Positions 55,033 through 63,782 of a DNA stretch of 64,000 bases are shown piece by piece. Source of the stretch: Cystobacter fuscus DSM 2262. GTDB taxonomy: Bacteria; Myxococcota; Myxococcia; Myxococcales; Myxococcaceae. Below the pieces are notes generated by a model. It saw only the letters and a program-made list of their open reading frames with translations, ran no database searches and was not told where the DNA came from. The DNA lies in assembly GCF_000335475.2 (NCBI RefSeq), contig NZ_ANAH02000011.1, forward strand, positions 62,001 through 126,000, given 5' to 3'. The translations under genes and the position numbers were made by a program. Position 1 is the first letter of the stretch. The number at the start of each line of letters is the position of its first letter.

Positions 55033-55195
55033 TCGAGCCGCCTCCTGTGGGTGTCGCGGCGTCTCTACGCGCGCCCACCGCCGCCCGGGGCGCGTTTCGC
55101 CGGGGAGTGACGTCTGGCGGATAGCCGGGGGCGTGGAGGCGGCTCCTTCTGTCCGGCTTGTGATGGGACGGCCTCCTGGCTGAGACTCGAGTCCA

Positions 55196-56569
55196 ATGCC
55201 CGCCAGCGATGAACGCCGTCTCCAGGCCCTCGTGCTCGCGCCCGTGCGGCGCGTCCAGCGACGCCTGCACACCGTGCGCTTCGCCGAGGCGGGCGCGGTG
55301 CCCGTGTGGGCCGCCGCCACCGCGTGCGTGGTGGGCCGGCTGGTGCTGCGCGACTCCGTCCTCTGGGTGCTGCCCGTGCCGCTGCTCGCCTCGGGCGTCT
55401 GGTGGTTTCTCCGGGCGCGCGCCCGGCGCGTGTCCCTCGCCCACGCCGCGGTGCTCGCGGATCGCTCGGCGGGCGCGGGCGGCTTGCTGCTCACCCGTCT
55501 GGAGCGTCCCGTGGGAGAGTGGGAGTTCGCCGCCAACCAGTACGCCCGCGCGGTGACTCCGCCCCCGGTGGCCTGGCGGCGTCCGGTGGGCGCCCTGCTC
55601 GCGGCGCTCGTCTTCCTCGCCGCGGGCCTGCTGCTGCCACTGCCCGCCCGCGCGGTGCGCCCCGCCAACGCGGCCGCCGCGGCGAAGGTGGACGCCGTGC
55701 GCGCCAAGGCCGAGGCGCTCGCCCAAGAAGAACCCCCGGGCTCCGCCGTGGACGAGGAGCTGCGCCGGCTGGCCGAGGAGGTCGCCGAGGGCCGCTTCGA
55801 CGCCGCCGATTGGGAGGCCGCCGATCGTCTGGACCACTCCCTCGATGCCCAGGCCGCGCGGGCCGCCGCCGAGCTGGCCTCCGCGTCCGAGGCCGCGCGG
55901 GAGCTGGAGTCCGCGCTGGACGCCGCCTCGGGTGCCGAGGCCGCCACGCGCGAGCGCGAGGCCCTGGAGAGCGCGCTGATGAAGCTCGGCTCTTCTCCCG
56001 GCTCTTCTGGAGAGAGCCAGCCGGGTGAGGCACCCCGGACCGGCGAGGCGGGGGGCGCGGGGAGCCAGGGCGAGCAGACGCCCCGCTCGCGCGCGGAGGT
56101 GGCGGACCTGCGCGCGACGCTCGAGCGCCGTCAGCGTGAGCTGGAGCGGCGCTTTGGTCAGGGGGAGGGCCGCAAGGGAGCCCGCTCCGGCCGGGAACAA
56201 GGCGAGGGGGAGGGCAACGGCGAGGGCGAGGGCCGTTCGCGAGGCCATGCGAGCCGTGGGGCGGGCAAGGGCAAGGGCAAGGGAGTGGGCGAGGGCGGGG
56301 GCAAGGAGACCCAGCCGCTCGTGTTCGGCGAGAAGGCGGAGATGGATCCCGAGCGGCTCGCCTTCAAGCCCCTGCCCAAGGGGCAGGGCGGCGAGGCCGC
56401 GGGCTTGTGGGGCCTGAAGGCCGTGGAGCCGGAGCGGCGCGAGGCGGGTCCAGGGGGCGGGGCGCGGGGGGAGGGCGCGCGGGGCGACGCGGAGGCGGGA
56501 CATTCCACGGGGCCGCTGCTGCCGCGCAATCGGGAGCTGGTGAAGCGTTATTTCGGGGAGCAGCCCTAG
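55196..56569 (+). CDS. Membrane protein of a MoxR-type operon
   Basis: 457 residues. An N-terminal part with two or three membrane segments (VWAAATACVVGRLVL, LWVLPVPLLASGVWWFL, VGALLAALVFLAAGLLLPLP) is followed by a long charged, Ala/Glu-rich helical region (RARAELASASEAARELESALD...) and a low-complexity tail rich in Gly, Glu and Lys. The last residues (LPRNRELVKRYFGEQP) end in the ELVKRYF motif seen at the C-terminus of DUF4175-like proteins encoded beside moxR. moxR and the 61991 gene lie 4.4 kb away in the same orientation, and the intervening DNA is foreign-looking, so I infer that these once formed one operon. Confidence 0.7.
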   Translation: MPASDERRLQALVLAPVRRVQRRLHTVRFAEAGAVPVWAAATACVVGRLVLRDSVLWVLPVPLLASGVWWFLRARARRVSLAHAAVLADRSAGAGGLLLTRLERPVGEWEFAANQYARAVTPPPVAWRRPVGALLAALVFLAAGLLLPLPARAVRPANAAAAAKVDAVRAKAEALAQEEPPGSAVDEELRRLAEEVAEGRFDAADWEAADRLDHSLDAQAARAAAELASASEAARELESALDAASGAEAATREREALESALMKLGSSPGSSGESQPGEAPRTGEAGGAGSQGEQTPRSRAEVADLRATLERRQRELERRFGQGEGRKGARSGREQGEGEGNGEGEGRSRGHASRGAGKGKGKGVGEGGGKETQPLVFGEKAEMDPERLAFKPLPKGQGGEAAGLWGLKAVEPERREAGPGGGARGEGARGDAEAGHSTGPLLPRNRELVKRYFGEQP

Positions 56570-56844
56570 TCCTACTCGGTCACTTCGCGTGCTCGCCGAG
56601 GAGAATTCCCCTATGGAGGAGCGAGGTCTCACTCAGGAAGTGACCAAGTAGTACTAAGAGTCGGTTCCGATAGGGCTCATTCCTGGCTGGTTGCCCCTCG
56701 GGCAGAGGGTCAAATCAGACTCCAACCGAAACCGGCTCTAGTACTACAGTTGGACTTTCCTCGAAGCGAGGCCGCATGCCCCCAGAGGGGAAGTCCAACT
56801 GTAGTACTAAGGGGTTGGAAGTTACTAAACGGGGCTTTGACAGC
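56570..56844. repeat. Cluster of nested inverted repeats at the left edge of the island
   Basis: GGTCACTTC (56579-56587) pairs with GAAGTGACC (56637-56645). AGTACTAAGAGTCGGTTCCG (from 56649) is an imperfect match to the reverse of CCGAAACCGGCTCTAGTACT (ending 56745). TAGTACTACAGTTGGACTT (56739-56757) is a perfect 19-bp match to the reverse of AAGTCCAACTGTAGTACTA (56791-56809). The last two share the central AGTACT. They look like terminal repeats of two adjacent small non-autonomous elements with TA at their ends. No gene lies here. Confidence 0.7.
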
Positions 56845-57942
56845 ATGGGCAAACCGGATGGACGTCCCTGGATCGAAGTTGGCACAAACACCCAAGTTGC
56901 CTACGTCTTCTCTTGCCCGGGATACGAAGAGTTATTAGCCCGCCGTCCCGCGGCCAAGCAGACCCGCACACATCTGGACAAGGTAATCGAGCACCTGCGT
57001 AGGTGGGGCCCGCCTGGAGTCCCAACCTCCGAAGAAGCGACCATTACTAACGCATGGACCCGAGTAGAGTACGATCGCTCGGCCATCGGCAGGACTGGAC
57101 GGACGGAGGGTAATGAAGAGGATCTGCTCCAGCCCGTCAATCTCAGCAGGCTTGAGCGCGAAATAGGACATATCACCGGTTGGGTGATTGCCTTCGGTAA
57201 CCGGGCAAGGTGGGCGCTGCATGAGTTGAAGGCTCAAAACCGTCTTCGGGCAAACGTCGCCCACACCCGGCACCTGACCCACTTCAGCCTCATCCACATA
57301 AAGACTGGCCTTGACGGGCAGACGATCGCGGACCTTCCGAAAGGCGAGAAGCGGGATGCGCAACTAGCGGTGATTGCTGCCGAACTGGCATCCCAGATGG
57401 GACAACTTCCCGAAGGTATCCGAATCCCTGAGCAGCCTGTGATAAATCCTTATCTTATTCACCAAGCTGCGGCAATTGCCGGTACTAATAGGGAATCGTT
57501 GTTGCGCGTCGCGGCCTCTGTCAGGGCTGCCTTAGCCGGGCAACCTGGCTCCACCCCCATCGATTGTCAGGATGCTTCTACGGCACTGGTGATGGTACTG
57601 GAAAAACTGGGCATAACGGCGTGGACAGTCCGTGGACGAATTAGTCTGGGTCAGGCCATACCGTTTGATGAAGAGGAGCCCGAAACCTTTTCCAACGAAC
57701 CCTCGCACTGGTGGGTGGAGAGCTGCGGCTACTGGATCGACATCACCTACCACCAGCTCCGGGATGGCCTGCACGCCGAACCTACTTCAATCGGAATCTG
57801 GACGTCGGGTGCGTCAGTGCACCATATCCCCGGAGTTGATGACCCAAATCTGGCCAACCTTCACGAGAAGAGACTGCGGAGGAGCAATCGCATGCGCCAT
57901 GTTGTGGAGCAGGTGGCCAAGCAGTGGACTTCGAGGTCCTGA
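56845..57942 (+). CDS. Transglutaminase-like cysteine hydrolase of the island
   Basis: 365 residues from the ATG at 56845 (MGKPDGRPWIEVG), preceded by ACGGGG about 12 bases upstream; the codon at 56776 lies inside an inverted repeat and is unlikely. The C-terminal third holds a Cys-His-Asp set in the order of transglutaminase-like peptidases: TPIDCQDASTALVMVLEKLG (Cys241), NEPSHWWVESCGYW (His288) and WIDITYHQL (Asp299). The H-W-W-V-E and I-D-I-T-Y-x-Q strings resemble this family. The N-terminal 235 residues are unrecognised and helical. There is no signal peptide. Composition is less GC-rich than the flanks. It may be a cytoplasmic peptidase or deamidase acting in a defence or toxin setting beside the ATPase-nuclease gene. 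Confidence 0.6.
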   Translation: MGKPDGRPWIEVGTNTQVAYVFSCPGYEELLARRPAAKQTRTHLDKVIEHLRRWGPPGVPTSEEATITNAWTRVEYDRSAIGRTGRTEGNEEDLLQPVNLSRLEREIGHITGWVIAFGNRARWALHELKAQNRLRANVAHTRHLTHFSLIHIKTGLDGQTIADLPKGEKRDAQLAVIAAELASQMGQLPEGIRIPEQPVINPYLIHQAAAIAGTNRESLLRVAASVRAALAGQPGSTPIDCQDASTALVMVLEKLGITAWTVRGRISLGQAIPFDEEEPETFSNEPSHWWVESCGYWIDITYHQLRDGLHAEPTSIGIWTSGASVHHIPGVDDPNLANLHEKRLRRSNRMRHVVEQVAKQWTSRS

Positions 57943-58388
57943 CAAAACCGGCGTGGGGCAGCCGGAAGGCCTAATGCAGAGGCCCTGGCGAGGCGGTTAA
58001 TGTTAGGGCCTCTCTCCGAGTAGACTTTCCTCCTGAGGAGTCGCGTCGCCCTTGGAAGTGACCGAGTCGTATTAGCAGGCTGCTGAAAAAAACCGAACGG
58101 GTGAAGGAGCTTCCTGCACCTCACGCGAGAGGTAGCCCGGATGCGCGGAGAAGTGAAGAAGCAGGCGACGTTCCTGATCCTCATCGGTCCAGCCGAGAGA
58201 GCGCCCAAGGAGCATCTCATCCGGCGCATCAAGGCCCTGGCGGATGAAGAGTTGGAGAGGCTGTCGCCCCGTCTTCGAGGCCGGCGTGACGACATCCACT
58301 TCGCCCTTGCCCAACTCGCCTGCTGCCTCATCCTCTTCAGGCAGTTGAGTTAAAACCGCCTCTGTTCGTTGCCGCAGTAGTACTGCAG
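57943..58388. other. Gap in the island holding an IS5 remnant
   Basis: The only recognisable part is the IS5-type fragment at 58078-58353. Just before it (58054-58075) is a copy of the sequence that also lies at both island edges. Just after it TAGTACTGCAGTT (58378-58390) repeats the start of the perfect 19-bp inverted repeat at 56739 with one change. Confidence 0.55.
58078..58353 (+). mobile_element. IS5-family insertion sequence remnant
   Basis: GGCTGCTGAAAAA (58078-58090) is typical of IS5-type terminal repeats. The frame from 58141 reads MRGEVKKQATFLILIGPAER, APKEHLIRRIKALADEELER and LSPRLRGRR, close to the N-terminus of IS5 transposases, then drifts and stops. The catalytic domain and the right end are missing. 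It separates the two island genes. Confidence 0.6.
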
Positions 58389-60503
58389 TTAGCGCTCAAG
58401 GGCATCAAGACGCTTGCGTAATATTTTATCGGCATACTCTTTGTTGCTTGTGGGACTACGTAACTTGTTGAGTGCGCGCTGAAGCAAGAAAGCAGGGATA
58501 ACAACCACCATCTTTTGATGTTCTCGCCACCCCTCCTTGATCCACTGCTTCTCCACTCGACTCATTGCTTCATCTGGTGATTTGGTTATGATAAAAGCCA
58601 GTTTCCCATACTGACCGGACAAGTAACCCCAGACCTGCCGAAACTCGCTAGGGCCAAGTTCCCTGTAGTTCTTTACTTCAAAAATACACTGGCGAACTCC
58701 ATAGTCATGCAGAATTCGACCCCATATTCCAGAGTCAGTCTTTATTGTTCCAACGATGTCGCGCCTTTGATGTTCGGCTGCGTTAGGGTGTTTCTGGATA
58801 TTTTCAAGATGCTCACCAAAAAGAACTGTTATGGCGCGCAGCACCCAGCGTTCAAATTTCGCCGCATCAGCTTGGCCATCTTCAATATCACGTAGCTCGT
58901 CAACTGTTTCACCTAGCTTGCGCATTCGAATGTCATTTACGCGCTTTTTGGAAGATCCTTCCGCCTCGGTGTCTCCCTCCGCTACCGCATCGTCGACATC
59001 GTCAATGCGCATGACAACTTGTTCGGGCGCGAGCGTTGACTGGATCTCTAGTGCTTTCCAATAACATGGATGGATGATTATCTCCCGCAGAGGCTCCATT
59101 GTGGAGGGACTCGCATCCGAACCATCATGACAAAATCCAAATGTCTCACGATCTGGTTGCCGAATGCCGAGAAAGCCAACACTATAAAGAGCAGAGAATA
59201 TCTCTGCCCCAGAGTTCAGCAGAGCGAAGTCGCGACCAGCAGCACCAGTAAGTGGTGCATGCGCTGAATCCTCCAACAGTGTGTGAATTTCAGCATACGT
59301 CGAAACTGACGGGCGCCCTTGGAAAAGCCGGGCGAAAGAGTCTAGCCCTGGCAAAACAGCATGGTACTCACGGAAAAGGTCCTGAAGCCGATCTCGAGAA
59401 ATTCGTGCAGCACTCGGGTCGAGGTCGCTCTCGATGATATTTTGGCGTCCTGCCTGAAGGGCTATCTGATACGCACTGTTGAGCAGTGCGATTACATCGC
59501 GTGGTCTGTAAAGGGTATAACGTAGACAAGTACGAAAGCCTTCTCGCCCTTCCAGTCCGCGCTGCGCAAAGCGGCTCCATGCTTTTAGGTCGTTTTCGCC
59601 CTTCCAGTCGAATGCGACGCGCAAACGCATGGCTACCATTTTGAGTAATGACTCCTCTTCCCATTGGAGGCGCAGGACATTTCCTTCGATGTCCCGTGTG
59701 TAGTCATTGTCTAGGTGGGAAAGTGCGCGAAGCATGTTGTCGCGAATGAAAAGTATGCAATGCACGCGAGAGTCTTGCTCGCGACACTCCGCCGCTATTT
59801 TGGCAAGACCTCCAAGAATGGCCGTGGCAATAGGTGTCGGGACCCATCCAGCATCCAAGGCATCATAAAGAACTACTATGCGTTGGTTGAGGTGCGCGGC
59901 AGTATTGGATACTGCGCTTGCAAGTGCATTGACATTATACCGTTCAGCGATAATGCGGGGAATTTCGTCCGCATCCAGTCCTGGTGAGAGCACGCTCTCC
60001 AACACGAACAAACTTCTATTCATGCCGGATTTCTCAAAAAGAGCTGGGTGTTGTTTGTGGTAATTTTCTAAAAAATCAAAGTCATCAACGCGGTGGAACT
60101 TGTAATGCTTCTTCAGTCGTTCAAGAGCTGCGCTTAGAACTTGTACTTTCCAAGTAAGCTTTGTTATATAGCTTGCCGTATCATACTCTGCCGAAAGAGT
60201 TCGCAATTTTGCTTGAAACGAACGAGCAATTTCAGGCTGCGGCCTTTCCGCAATTACTGGAACATTGGTCGCTTCTAGATGGGCATGTAATTTCTGGAAC
60301 AATGCGCTCTTGCCTGCTCCTCGACGCCCAACCACGAATCGGAAGTCTTCGCCGACTGCAAGCTCGCGAAACGTAGCTGTCTCGAAAAATGCCGCATCCA
60401 GCATCTCTCGATCTGATTCACCAGCGAGTTCACCAAGAATGTTGCCACTGCGGCGTCTTGGGGGCGCTGTCGTGCTTTCGGCCACTGTTCCGTCACTCGT
60501 CAC
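58389..60503 (-). CDS. P-loop ATPase fused to a PD-(D/E)XK nuclease domain (Sll1717-like)
   Basis: 704 residues from a GTG at 60503, which has AAGGGGG six bases upstream; in-frame codons further up would add 88 residues of poor composition. FVVGRRGAGKSALFQ (Walker A, about 59-66) and RIVVLYDALDAGW (Walker B, about 209-217) mark a P-loop ATPase of the type annotated as Sll1717 family, with a STAND/KAP-like helical middle. The C-terminal part has D582 in RDIVGTIKTDSG and E609-V-K611 in CIFEVKNYREL, the D...ExK set of a restriction-type nuclease. An ATPase sensor with a nuclease end is the standard layout of abortive anti-phage effectors. The gene is visibly more AT-rich than the host and lies in an island, consistent with transfer. 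Confidence 0.75.
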   Translation of the reverse strand: MTSDGTVAESTTAPPRRRSGNILGELAGESDREMLDAAFFETATFRELAVGEDFRFVVGRRGAGKSALFQKLHAHLEATNVPVIAERPQPEIARSFQAKLRTLSAEYDTASYITKLTWKVQVLSAALERLKKHYKFHRVDDFDFLENYHKQHPALFEKSGMNRSLFVLESVLSPGLDADEIPRIIAERYNVNALASAVSNTAAHLNQRIVVLYDALDAGWVPTPIATAILGGLAKIAAECREQDSRVHCILFIRDNMLRALSHLDNDYTRDIEGNVLRLQWEEESLLKMVAMRLRVAFDWKGENDLKAWSRFAQRGLEGREGFRTCLRYTLYRPRDVIALLNSAYQIALQAGRQNIIESDLDPSAARISRDRLQDLFREYHAVLPGLDSFARLFQGRPSVSTYAEIHTLLEDSAHAPLTGAAGRDFALLNSGAEIFSALYSVGFLGIRQPDRETFGFCHDGSDASPSTMEPLREIIIHPCYWKALEIQSTLAPEQVVMRIDDVDDAVAEGDTEAEGSSKKRVNDIRMRKLGETVDELRDIEDGQADAAKFERWVLRAITVLFGEHLENIQKHPNAAEHQRRDIVGTIKTDSGIWGRILHDYGVRQCIFEVKNYRELGPSEFRQVWGYLSGQYGKLAFIITKSPDEAMSRVEKQWIKEGWREHQKMVVVIPAFLLQRALNKLRSPTSNKEYADKILRKRLDALER

Positions 60504-61002
60504 TTGAACCCCCTTGGGACTTGGAGTTCCTCTATTTCGAGGACCTAGCTTCCAATTTACCTCGGAGTGGGACTGAAGAGCCACGTTTTTGCCTGCTTGT
60601 GTCTGGGGCCTTTTGTGGTCGGCACTATGAATCCAGCCCTCATCGCCACCCTTCTCCCTCCCTGATTTCACTACTGTCTCCTCAATTTGGTCCCCAAGTG
60701 AACTTGTCCTGGTTACGTGACCGGTAAGCTTATATAGATGACTTCTATGGTAATGAAGCAAGCCCATCGTGTCCCACGAAGGTAAACGCCTCGGTCTGTT
60801 TTGTTGTATTCCTTATTGGATGTTGTAGATTTACTTATTTTTAAATTAGATTTTATTATTAGATGAGTTATTTTCTTTGTTCTTCTGCTCGGAGCCATTT
60901 GATGCGGGCCGGTCGCATCTCCTCAAGATCTCCTGCTCATCTACGGCAAGTCTCTCTGGCGGAAGACGAAGTAACCAAGAAGTACTCGTAGAGGAGTCGG
61001 CC
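60504..61002. other. AT-rich right edge of the island
   Basis: About 500 bp without a convincing gene. Bases of about 60820-60885 are strongly AT-rich (runs such as TTTTTAAATTAGATTTTATT) in a GC-rich genome. It contains the promoter of the ATPase-nuclease gene on the minus strand and, at 60966-60988, the right-hand copy of the island-edge repeat, just before the moxR ribosome binding site (GAGGAG, 60991-60996). Confidence 0.55.
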
Positions 61003-61998
61003 GTGTCGGAATTGTTGAGTCCCGCCGAGGTGCAGGGCGCGGCGGAGCGGGTGAGCCTGCTCCAGAAGGCGTTGAACCAGGTCCTGCTCGATCAGACGCA
61101 GGTGGTGGAGCAGGTGGTGGCGGCGGTGCTCGCGCGCGGCCACGTGCTGCTCGAGGGTCTGCCGGGTCTCGGCAAGACGGAGCTGTGCAAGGCGCTCGGG
61201 CGGCTGCTCGGGCTGCCCTTCCGGCGCATCCAGTTCACCCCGGACCTGCTGCCCGGCGACATCACCGGCACCTACGTCCTGGAGGGCGAGGGCCGCCGCG
61301 AGTTCACCTTCCGCGAGGGGCCCCTCTTCGCCCACGTGGTGCTCGCGGATGAAATCAACCGCTCCAGCCCCAAGACGCAGGCCGCGTTGCTCGAGGCCAT
61401 GCAGGAGCGGGGCGTGACGGTGCTCGGCCAGACGCGCCCGCTGCCGGATCCCTTCTTCGTGCTCGCCACGCAGAACCCCATCGAGCTGGAGGGCACCTAC
61501 CCCCTGCCCGAGGCGCAGCTCGATCGCTTCCTCTTCCGCGTCCAGGTGCCGCCCGTGGGCGCGAAGACGCTCACCACGCTGCTCACCACGCGCGTGCGTG
61601 GCGCTCCGCCCGCGCTGCCGCCCGTGACGGACGCGGCGGGGCTCGCCACGCTCTTCGCCGCGGTGGACCGGGTGCACCTGCCCGTGCCGGTGGCGGACTT
61701 CATCGGCCGCCTGGTGGAGGCGAGCGATCCGCGCGCCCCCGGAGCGCCCGAGTCCGTCCGCCGCTTCGTCCGCTTCGGCGCCAGCCCCCGCGCCGCGCTC
61801 GCCCTGGCCGCCGCCGGCCGCGCGCTCGCGCTGATGCGGGGCAAGCCCAACGTGGGCTTCGACGAGGTGACGGCCTGTGCCCCCGCGGTCCTCAACCACC
61901 GGCTGGTGCTCGCCTACGAGGCATCCCTCGAGAAGGTGGGCCCCTGGGACGTGGTGCGCTCCCTGCTCCAGTCCACTCCCGAGGTGCCTCGTGCGTGA
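61003..61998 (+). CDS. moxR: MoxR-type AAA+ ATPase
   Basis: 331 residues from the GTG at 61003 (SELLSPAEVQGAAERV after Met), with GAGGAG seven bases upstream. Walker A is LLEGLPGLGKTELCK, Walker B VVLADEINRSSPKTQAALLEAMQE, sensor 1 FFVLATQNPIELEGTYPLPEAQLDRF and sensor 2 VRRFVRFGASPRAAL. MoxR proteins are chaperone-like ATPases that assemble metal-binding or cell-surface complexes and often work with VWA/DUF58 proteins. It overlaps the next gene by 8 bp. The 55196 membrane gene probably preceded it before the island inserted. Confidence 0.93.
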   Translation: MSELLSPAEVQGAAERVSLLQKALNQVLLDQTQVVEQVVAAVLARGHVLLEGLPGLGKTELCKALGRLLGLPFRRIQFTPDLLPGDITGTYVLEGEGRREFTFREGPLFAHVVLADEINRSSPKTQAALLEAMQERGVTVLGQTRPLPDPFFVLATQNPIELEGTYPLPEAQLDRFLFRVQVPPVGAKTLTTLLTTRVRGAPPALPPVTDAAGLATLFAAVDRVHLPVPVADFIGRLVEASDPRAPGAPESVRRFVRFGASPRAALALAAAGRALALMRGKPNVGFDEVTACAPAVLNHRLVLAYEASLEKVGPWDVVRSLLQSTPEVPRA

Positions 61999-63757
61999 GG
62001 CCTGGAGAGCGCTGCTGCTCGTCCTGGGGCTGTGCGCGGGCGTCGCCCGGGCGGAGGTGGAAATCGAGGAAGCGGTCCCGAGCGCGGCCGAGGAGGACAC
62101 GCGCCTGCCCGGCTACACGGAGATCTCGGGCGCCCCGGAGAGCGCGTCCGATGGGGAGCTGCGGGTGTCCGTGGCCACCACCTTGCCTCGGCCGCCGCGG
62201 GGCTACTTCCCCCTGGAGGTGGAGCTCCACAACACGGGCTCCACGCCGCGCGTCGTGGACATCGGCGTCACGGCCACCGCCACGGAAGTGCGGCGCGTCG
62301 AGGTCTCCAGGCGAACGGTGGAGGTGGGTCCGCGCGAGAAGTTGTCGGTCTGGATGCCCGTCCCCGTGCTCTCCCGGCACGGCCTCGTGCGGGTGGAGAG
62401 CCCGGGCCTGAAATTCCGCGTCTTTTCCTTCTACGCGACGGATGGCTCGGGACAGACCGTGCTGGTGCTGGGCACGGAGAAGGCCTTCGCGGAGGGCACG
62501 CACCTGCCGCGCGTGGAAGAGGGGAAGCTGGCGGTGCGCTTCCTGTCTCCCGAGAACGCGCCGCGTGAGCTCGCCGCCTACGTGGGCCATCCCCGCATCG
62601 TGGTGGCCGGGGACGTCACCGCGCTGCCCGCGGATGTGTGGAGCGCGCTCGAGGCCTACGCGGCCACGGGGGGCTCGTTGATGCTGCTCCATCCGCCGCG
62701 TGACGTGGACCAGCGCCTGCCACTGCTCACCCGGTCCACTCCGGGAGACGTCCAGCCCTACGGCTTCGGCCAGGTCCGGCTGTGTGACGGGGTGGAAGGC
62801 TGTGCCGCCGGACTGCTCGCCGACGCGGCCGCGCTGGAGTCCAACAGTGCACCTCCTCCGGGCCCCGTGCATCCCGCTCCGCCTCCGAGCCGATGGGGAC
62901 ACCAGCAGGCCCTGGGCACGGGCCTGTCGCCCCTGTTGCCCGGTGTCCAGGCTCCGGTGGGCCGCTTCCTGGGCCTCATCACCCTCTTCGTGCTGGCGGT
63001 AGGTCCCGGCGGGCTGCTGCTGGCCCGGCGCAAGGGGCCGGTGGCGCTGCTCATCGCCGTGCCCTCGGTGGCGCTCGTCACGTGCCTGGCCTTCGTGGGC
63101 TGGTCGGTGCTCGTGGAGGGCTTCTCGCTGCATGCCGCGCGCTACAGCGTCACCTGGCTGGACCGGGAGCGGGACCGGGCCGTCACCGTCGGCGTTGGGG
63201 GCTACTACGCCAACCTGGAGCCGGAGCCCTTCCAGGTGCCCGTGCTGGGCGCGCTGCTGTCCTCGGACGCGGACTGGGAGTCGCGGCCCCTCGAGGCGGA
63301 CTGGACCCGGGGCATGGTGGTGACGGGCGGCTTCCTCTCCGCGCGCACCTACCAGGAATGGGGCGAGGTGGCCGTGCAGCCCTCGCGCGCCCGGCTCGGC
63401 GTGTCGGCCGAGGGAGGACAGCTGCGCGTCCGCAACGCGCTCGGCGCGCCGCTCGTGGAGGGCTACGTGCGCTCCGGGGGCGGGTGGTGGAAGCTGCCCG
63501 CGCTCGCCGAGGGCGCCGAGGGCCTGGCCACGCGGCTCCCCGCGAGCACCCGGGACGACGTCACCGAGGAGCTGCGTCCCACCGAGGCCGTGGCTCGGCG
63601 CCTCTACCCGGTGCTCGGGCGCATGGTCGAGGAGCCCCTGCCCGAGGGGGGGTTCCTCGCGAGGCTGGAGGGGGCGGGGTGGACCTTCTCGGCGGCGATT
63701 CCGGTGCGCTTGCACGAGGGCTCGCACCTGGTGCGGGGACGGGTGGACGGACCATGA
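61991..63757 (+). CDS. Exported membrane protein of the MoxR operon
   Basis: 588 residues from the GTG at 61991 (VREAWRALLLVLGLCAGVARA), which overlaps the moxR stop by 8 bp. A signal peptide is followed by a beta-sandwich (LPRPPRGYFPLEVELHNTGS..., VDIGVTATATEVRRVEV), a region like a DUF4350 or glutamine-amidotransferase fold (IVVAGDVTALPADVWSALEAYAATGGSLMLL), then two membrane segments (GLITLFVLAVGPGGLLLA, ALLIAVPSVALVTCLAFVGW). The C-terminal 200 residues are beta-rich and extracytoplasmic. I do not know the exact family; the layout resembles transport-accessory proteins encoded next to ABC exporters. The ABC ATPase gene starts 26 bp later. Confidence 0.75.
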   Translation: MREAWRALLLVLGLCAGVARAEVEIEEAVPSAAEEDTRLPGYTEISGAPESASDGELRVSVATTLPRPPRGYFPLEVELHNTGSTPRVVDIGVTATATEVRRVEVSRRTVEVGPREKLSVWMPVPVLSRHGLVRVESPGLKFRVFSFYATDGSGQTVLVLGTEKAFAEGTHLPRVEEGKLAVRFLSPENAPRELAAYVGHPRIVVAGDVTALPADVWSALEAYAATGGSLMLLHPPRDVDQRLPLLTRSTPGDVQPYGFGQVRLCDGVEGCAAGLLADAAALESNSAPPPGPVHPAPPPSRWGHQQALGTGLSPLLPGVQAPVGRFLGLITLFVLAVGPGGLLLARRKGPVALLIAVPSVALVTCLAFVGWSVLVEGFSLHAARYSVTWLDRERDRAVTVGVGGYYANLEPEPFQVPVLGALLSSDADWESRPLEADWTRGMVVTGGFLSARTYQEWGEVAVQPSRARLGVSAEGGQLRVRNALGAPLVEGYVRSGGGWWKLPALAEGAEGLATRLPASTRDDVTEELRPTEAVARRLYPVLGRMVEEPLPEGGFLARLEGAGWTFSAAIPVRLHEGSHLVRGRVDGP

Positions 63758-63782
63758 CGCGGACGCGAGACGAGGTGGAGGG

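Noticed and set aside
60504-60767. In-frame 88-residue extension of the ATPase-nuclease protein
   Set aside because: The extension has low-complexity, Arg/Ser-rich composition and no ribosome binding site. The GTG at 60503 has AAGGGGG six bases upstream.
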